Below, piece after piece: positions 6,422 to 9,138 of a stretch of DNA of 9,138 bases. The DNA comes from JBJXDT01 sp046153505 (GTDB lineage: Bacteria > Pseudomonadota > Gammaproteobacteria > Burkholderiales > Methylophilaceae). The position numbers and the translations under genes were made by a program. The notes below the pieces were generated by a model. The model was not told the origin of the DNA. It saw only the letters and a list, made by a program, of their open reading frames with translations, and ran no database searches. How positions within the stretch are numbered: position 1 is the first letter of the stretch; each line of letters starts with the position of its first letter. The stretch is taken from assembly GCA_046153505.1 (NCBI GenBank), contig JBJXDT010000112.1:1-9138 (forward strand), written 5' to 3'.

Positions 6422-6445
6422 AGTTGCATAAAAACTTTTGCAACT
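6422..6445. promoter_or_regulatory. Inverted repeat AGTTGCA-N10-TGCAACT
   Basis: Two perfect 7-bp arms are separated by 10 bases, giving arm centres 17 bp apart, between one and two helical turns. It lies about 108-131 bases before the GTG start. It could be an operator or an RNA stem-loop in the leader. Confidence 0.4.
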
Positions 6446-6578
6446 GCTGACGGCCTTAGATACAAGCAATAATCATTTACTTTATCATTCAGATAGCCTA
6501 AAAAGCATGCCTTGGTTCGTGTGCTTTATTACCATGCCATTGTTTTTAAAGGATAAAATAATTATTAATTTTATTTAA

Positions 6579-6621
6579 ATGGGAATTTTACCCATAAATA
6601 TAATTAATGGGCATTTTGCCC
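6579..6621. promoter_or_regulatory. Second pair of GGG/CCC dyads
   Basis: ATGGG-AATTTTA-CCCAT (6579-6595) and GGGC-ATTTT-GCCC (6609-6621) have centres 28 bp apart. They resemble the pair at 5093-5130 in composition, pairing and position upstream of a PEP-CTERM gene. They are candidate sites for the same activator. Confidence 0.4.
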
Positions 6622-6746
6622 GTTTTACAAAATTATTACAAGGGAAATTTTTAATATTTAATAATTATTTTCAGTTTGTGGTTTTTTAGTCGAATTTTTA
6701 GGCTAATAACAGTTGAATATAATCGTAGAAATAACCTTTAGAAATT

Positions 6747-6772
6747 AAAAAAGCCCATTAATGGGCTTTTTT
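6747..6772 (-). terminator. Bidirectional-looking terminator after third PEP-CTERM gene
   Basis: GCCCATTAATGGGC (6753-6766) is flanked by six A on the left and six T on the right, so all 26 bases form a perfect palindrome. It follows the stop at 6793 by about 20 bases on the minus strand. Its symmetry should let it act in both directions. Confidence 0.85.
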
Positions 6773-6792
6773 ATACTTAGGTAATTTGAATT

Positions 6793-7398
6793 TTAACTGC
6801 GACGACGACGCGCTACAAAGCCCATTACACCAAGCCCCACCGCCATCATAGCGCTAGTTTCAGACTCGGGAACCGCAACTACACTAACATTATCAAGTAA
6901 TGCTCCTACATTATCTCCAGGATCACCACTGTTTTGAAAGCTTATGTCGTAAGCGCCAGTAGCGTCTGGTGTAAACGACAACGTTTTTGTTGAGAACAAA
7001 TCTGAAGTTGCAAGAGTATATGTCCCACTGCTTGTTCCAAAGTTAACAACTACGTCATTAATATCGCCCCGCTGACTGCCTGCCAAGTCAAATGTTAGCG
7101 AATAAGTAACGCCAGCATCCAAATCAACCGAGTGCTTCAACAGTCCAGCAAAATTTGTAGACCCATCAAGATCAACAAATAAGCCGTTGCTTGCAAAAGC
7201 GAATTCCCAATTGCCGCCAGCTCCAATTAAATCCACGGTTCCTTCGTTACCATAAATCCATCCAACTGGTAGCAACCAGTTCAACTGATCTACCGGACTG
7301 TAGCTGTTAAAGTCATCAGCAAAGACGGCCGCTTGTGATATCGCAGGTGAAAATTGTAGGGCTAGCGCCATTACTGCCGCCATATATGATTTTTTCAT
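6793..7398 (-). CDS. Exosortase substrate with variant PES tail and beta-sandwich-like domain
   Basis: A secreted protein of 201 aa from ATG 7398. The signal peptide is MKKSYMAAVMALALQFSPAISQA. The mature part begins FADDFNSY and continues with GTVDLIG, LFVDLDGST, the YSLTFDLAGSQRGD segment and GALLDNVSVVAV. This pattern is seen in many PEP-CTERM proteins with a galactose-binding-like or DUF642-like fold, suggesting carbohydrate binding; that is inference. The tail (6796-6873) reads VPESETSAMM, then a hydrophobic Gly-rich stretch and ARRRRS. The second proline of PEP is Ser and the usual Tyr after ET is Ser, making it the most divergent of the five tails. AAAGGAA lies 6 nt before ATG 7398. 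The frame can be extended to a TTG at 7413, but that would overlap the ribosome site. It is a single-gene unit with its own terminator; no convincing promoter was found in the 200-bp spacer. Confidence 0.85.
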   Translation of the reverse strand: MKKSYMAAVMALALQFSPAISQAAVFADDFNSYSPVDQLNWLLPVGWIYGNEGTVDLIGAGGNWEFAFASNGLFVDLDGSTNFAGLLKHSVDLDAGVTYSLTFDLAGSQRGDINDVVVNFGTSSGTYTLATSDLFSTKTLSFTPDATGAYDISFQNSGDPGDNVGALLDNVSVVAVPESETSAMMAVGLGVMGFVARRRRS

Positions 7399-7403
7399 AT
7401 CAA

Positions 7404-7410
7404 TTCCTTT
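7404..7410 (-). promoter_or_regulatory. Ribosome binding site deciding the start at 7398
   Basis: AAAGGAA on the minus strand, with AGGA 6 nt before ATG 7398. It rules out the longer TTG-initiated frame, which would begin upstream of it. Confidence 0.65.
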
Positions 7411-7540
7411 CAAATGAAAATCTTACCCTGTTCGAGTAACTTAACATATTTAGCAGATAAAACAATGATAACCGACTAATTTTAAATAATTTTGCGGATA
7501 AATGCCTGTTTTTGTTTTTTTACAACAATTTATAAAAATT

Positions 7541-7570
7541 AAAAAAAGCCCTGACTAATCAGGGCTTTTT
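7541..7570 (-). terminator. Intrinsic terminator after fourth PEP-CTERM gene
   Basis: GCCCTGA-CTAA-TCAGGGC (7548-7565) is a perfect 7-bp stem with a 4-nt loop. A seven-A run on the left forms the T-tract of the minus transcript, and five T follow on the right. It lies about 30 bases past the stop codon. Confidence 0.88.
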
Positions 7571-7598
7571 ACTTAGTGCTGACAAACTCTTGTAGTTT

Positions 7599-8246
7599 TT
7601 ATTCGCGACGACGCGCCACTGCGCCCATGACACCAAGGCCAGCTATCATCATTAAATAGGTTTCTTGCTCAGGAACAGCTGCTAGCACGGCGTGGTTGTC
7701 AGTTTCAAATGCTGCCGAAGTAGATTTAAAAACAACTCTGTCAAAAAATTCACTTGGTCCTGCAGCGGTAATATTAAAATAATAACCCACATTTTGATTA
7801 CCATTTGCCAAGACGCCTGCATTTGAAGCAATTTGCGCACCCGTCAAAGATAACACTGAAGTTGCTCCATTAAATAGTTCTAAGCCGTTGTACCCATCTG
7901 GCGATCCGCCATAAAAACCAAAGTAGCTAGCTAAAAAACCGAATGCTACCTGACCTTGTGTACCAGCATTGCCGCCGACAGTATAGTATCTAGAGCTATC
8001 ATTTGGGGGTGAGGCAAACTGCCCTGACAGTGAACCCAATACAACTTTACCACCAGTATAGTTACTAGGAAGTAGCGCGCTTGAATTAAAATCTTGTGTA
8101 GCAATCGCACCAGGTACGTTTGAAAAAATACCTTGCCCTGCTACCGAAGTTCCACCCAAATTTATTGTATAAGCAAATGCAGAGTGTGCAAATACCAGTT
8201 GTAACGCACTAGACGCTAACAGTATTTTAATTGAATTCATATTCAT
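7599..8246 (-). CDS. Exosortase substrate with variant PEQ tail, Npun_F0296-like
   Basis: A secreted protein of 215 aa. The signal peptide ends at SAFA before YTINLGG. The mature part has RYYTVGGNAGTQG, YFGFYGGSPDGYNGLELFNG, LTGAQIAS, NGNQ and FDRVVFKSTSAAFETDNHAV. This order (YFG.YxGSPDxYN, then FDxVxFxS, then FExDNHAV) recalls the Npun_F0296-type family of exosortase-dependent surface proteins; I give that name as resemblance, not as a confirmed match. The tail (7602-7676) reads VPEQETYLMMIAG, a hydrophobic stretch and ARRRE, with Gln replacing the second proline. ATG 8246 has GGAA 5 nt upstream; the ATG at 8240 would be 11 nt away, so the first is preferred. It is a single-gene unit with a strong terminator and a possible sigma-54 element about 55 bases upstream. 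Confidence 0.86.
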   Translation of the reverse strand: MNMNSIKILLASSALQLVFAHSAFAYTINLGGTSVAGQGIFSNVPGAIATQDFNSSALLPSNYTGGKVVLGSLSGQFASPPNDSSRYYTVGGNAGTQGQVAFGFLASYFGFYGGSPDGYNGLELFNGATSVLSLTGAQIASNAGVLANGNQNVGYYFNITAAGPSEFFDRVVFKSTSAAFETDNHAVLAAVPEQETYLMMIAGLGVMGAVARRRE

Positions 8247-8299
8247 GCTAATTCCATTTATTTTTAATTGGTTACTGCTGATAGTAGACTCAAATTTTT

Positions 8300-8315
8300 A
8301 GCATCTCAATAGCCC
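8300..8315 (-). promoter_or_regulatory. Possible sigma-54 promoter of fourth PEP-CTERM gene
   Basis: The minus strand reads GGGCTAT-TGAG-ATGCT. GG (8313-8314) and GC (8301-8302) have the required 10-base spacing, but the flanking bases match the consensus only partly. The predicted start near 8289 would give a leader of about 43 bases, similar to the clear promoter at 5005-5020. A CCCA-CT-TGGG dyad (8313-8322) overlaps the -24 box. Confidence 0.4.
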
Positions 8316-8441
8316 ACTTGGGTCTGTAATTCGCTGAATATTTCAGACATTACTGCCAAGCTTATATTTTGAAAGTGTAGAATTATTTTTTAGTTAGTAA
8401 AAAACTCCAACTTAAATTGCTAAATTAAATCTCCTAAAAAC

Positions 8442-8466
8442 AAAAAAGCCCTGCAAGCAGGGCTTT
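8442..8466 (-). terminator. Intrinsic terminator after fifth PEP-CTERM gene
   Basis: GCCCTG-CAAG-CAGGGC (8448-8463) is a perfect GC-rich stem preceded by six A, which give the T-tract on the minus strand. It starts 14 bases past the stop codon and shares the GCCCTG/CAGGGC stem with the terminator at 7541-7570. Confidence 0.87.
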
Positions 8467-8479
8467 AAAAATATAAATA

Positions 8480-9097
8480 TTAGGCTTCTGTTTTTTGTTT
8501 GCGACGCGCTACTGCCCCCATGACACCAATCCCAGCCAACATCATGGCATACGTTTCAGATTCAGGAACTGCTGTAACACTCACATCATCTAAAGAACCA
8601 CCTAAGCTATCAGAAATACCCGAAGCAGAAAATCTAAGATTAGTAGTGGTTGTACCCTCAGCGCCAATAAAGTTAAATGTGAACAATTGCCATACGTTAT
8701 CTGTGTTACCAGTGCCGTCACCATTAGCAGTACCAAGCAGCACATCATTTAAAAAAACATCAATTGGATTAGATTCGCTATTTACTCCAAGCCTAGGAGA
8801 ATAATAAAAACTAAGATCATAACTTTGACCTGCCACTGTAACCAAGTCTTGGCTGATTGCACTATTAAAATCAGTATCTAACTCAACAAAATTTGAACCA
8901 CTATGCGCAGTTCCAACCACATTATTTCTTACTTCAACATTAGGCAAACCCGTCCATCCAGTTATCGCATTGTATATAGTCCATGTCCCAGCAGCTTGTT
9001 CCGTATCTTCAAAACCGCCATTTACAACAATTGCAGCTTGCGAAGTCAAGGCAAAGCATGCAGAAGCTAGTGCTGCCAGTATGATTGATGTTTTCAT
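8480..9097 (-). CDS. Exosortase substrate with variant PES tail and DUF642-like domain
   Basis: A secreted protein of 205 aa. The signal peptide is MKTSIILAALASACFALTSQA. The mature part opens with the NGGFEDT motif and continues with ITGWTGLPNVEVRNN, AHSGSNFVELDT, the SQDLVTVAGQSYDLSFYYSPR segment, WQLFTFNF and GGSLDDVSV. This is typical of secreted galactose-binding-like (DUF642-like) modules, so carbohydrate binding is plausible but not shown. The tail (8483-8569) reads VPESETYAMMLAG, a hydrophobic Gly-rich stretch and ARRKQK, with Ser in place of the second proline. GGGGAGAA lies 7 nt before ATG 9097, supporting this start. It has its own terminator. Only 41 bases upstream are visible and they hold no sigma-54 element, so its promoter lies outside the window. 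Confidence 0.87.
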   Translation of the reverse strand: MKTSIILAALASACFALTSQAAIVVNGGFEDTEQAAGTWTIYNAITGWTGLPNVEVRNNVVGTAHSGSNFVELDTDFNSAISQDLVTVAGQSYDLSFYYSPRLGVNSESNPIDVFLNDVLLGTANGDGTGNTDNVWQLFTFNFIGAEGTTTTNLRFSASGISDSLGGSLDDVSVTAVPESETYAMMLAGIGVMGAVARRKQKTEA

Positions 9098-9138
9098 TAT
9101 ATTTCTCCCCTAATCTGTTTTGCACAATTCATAATGCT

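Larger units (their letters stand above)
6315..6746. other. Long leader/promoter region of second PEP-CTERM gene
   Basis: About 430 AT-rich bases with no credible gene. It contains a perfect 12-bp palindrome (6374-6385), a 7-bp inverted repeat with a 10-base spacer (6422-6445) and two GGG/CCC dyads (6579-6621). I found no -24/-12 element with a full GG-N10-GC match. The best near miss is AGGCTAT-CTGA-ATGAT on the minus strand (6484-6499), which has GA instead of GC. The stretch 6622-6746 shows nothing I can name. Confidence 0.5.

Noticed and set aside
6520..6540. Sigma-54-like TGGCATG with a downstream AAGC upstream of the second PEP-CTERM gene
   Set aside because: The -24 box is good but the GC is two bases too far away (spacing 12).
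6747..6772. 26-bp perfect palindrome as a possible transposon or attachment-site end
   Set aside because: It has terminator form, lies just after a stop codon and has no partner repeat or recombinase nearby.
7485..7505. Sigma-54-like AGGCATTTATCCGCA upstream of the third PEP-CTERM gene
   Set aside because: The GG-to-GC spacing is 9, not 10, which sigma-54 rarely tolerates.
7541..8466. Shared GCCCTG/CAGGGC stems as mobile repeat elements
   Set aside because: Similarity is limited to short GC stems with A/T tracts, as expected of intrinsic terminators.
8499..8804. Plus-strand frame opposite the fifth PEP-CTERM gene
   Set aside because: It is an antisense shadow of the sorting tail and mature domain.
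1..9138. CRISPR array, tRNA/rRNA, insertion sequence or exosortase gene
   Set aside because: I saw no regular repeat-spacer pattern, RNA gene core, transposase motif or exosortase-like multi-pass membrane protein in any frame.

Overview
This window looks like the chromosome of a Gram-negative, moderately AT-rich betaproteobacterium. A methylotroph of the Methylophilaceae (Methylotenera or Methylobacillus type) is my best guess. The exopolysaccharide genes resemble the Methylobacillus methanolan (eps) system, and the sorting tails have the form VPExETYAMMxxGxGxMGxxARRR. The taxonomic call is inference from protein character, not from a marker gene.

Left part (1-2917): two exopolysaccharide genes diverge from a 289-bp AT-rich intergenic region. 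On the minus strand is an EpsL-like outer-membrane beta-barrel protein. On the plus strand is an EpsB/WcaJ/GumD-type undecaprenyl-phosphate sugar phosphotransferase, which primes polysaccharide repeat synthesis on the lipid carrier.

Middle (2975-3994, minus): a secreted protein of the TIGR03790 type, an uncharacterised family known only from genomes that carry exosortase. It converges on the phosphotransferase gene. Its true start is probably about 165 bases inside the longest open frame.

Right part (4131-9097, minus): five consecutive secreted proteins, each with an N-terminal signal peptide and a C-terminal PEP-CTERM tail (motif, hydrophobic segment, Arg cluster). They appear to be single-gene transcription units: each is separated from the next by 200-480 bp and each is followed by a strong intrinsic terminator. 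The first two are paralogues, and the second has an added proline linker and an extra domain. Three of the five tails have PES or PEQ in place of PEP.

How they fit together: exosortase (EpsH/Xrt, not in this window) is proposed to cut PEP-CTERM tails and hand the proteins to the envelope or the exopolysaccharide matrix. The EPS genes supply that matrix. The clearest regulatory signal is upstream of the first PEP-CTERM gene (5005-5149). It comprises a near-consensus sigma-54 promoter, IHF-like sites, two paired GGG/CCC dyads at enhancer distance and two perfect FNR-type palindromes. A sigma-54 motif upstream of PEP-CTERM genes, linked to the PrsK/PrsR regulators, is established for Proteobacteria. 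The dyads and FNR-like boxes are my additions. I saw no tRNA, rRNA, CRISPR array, insertion sequence or phage gene.
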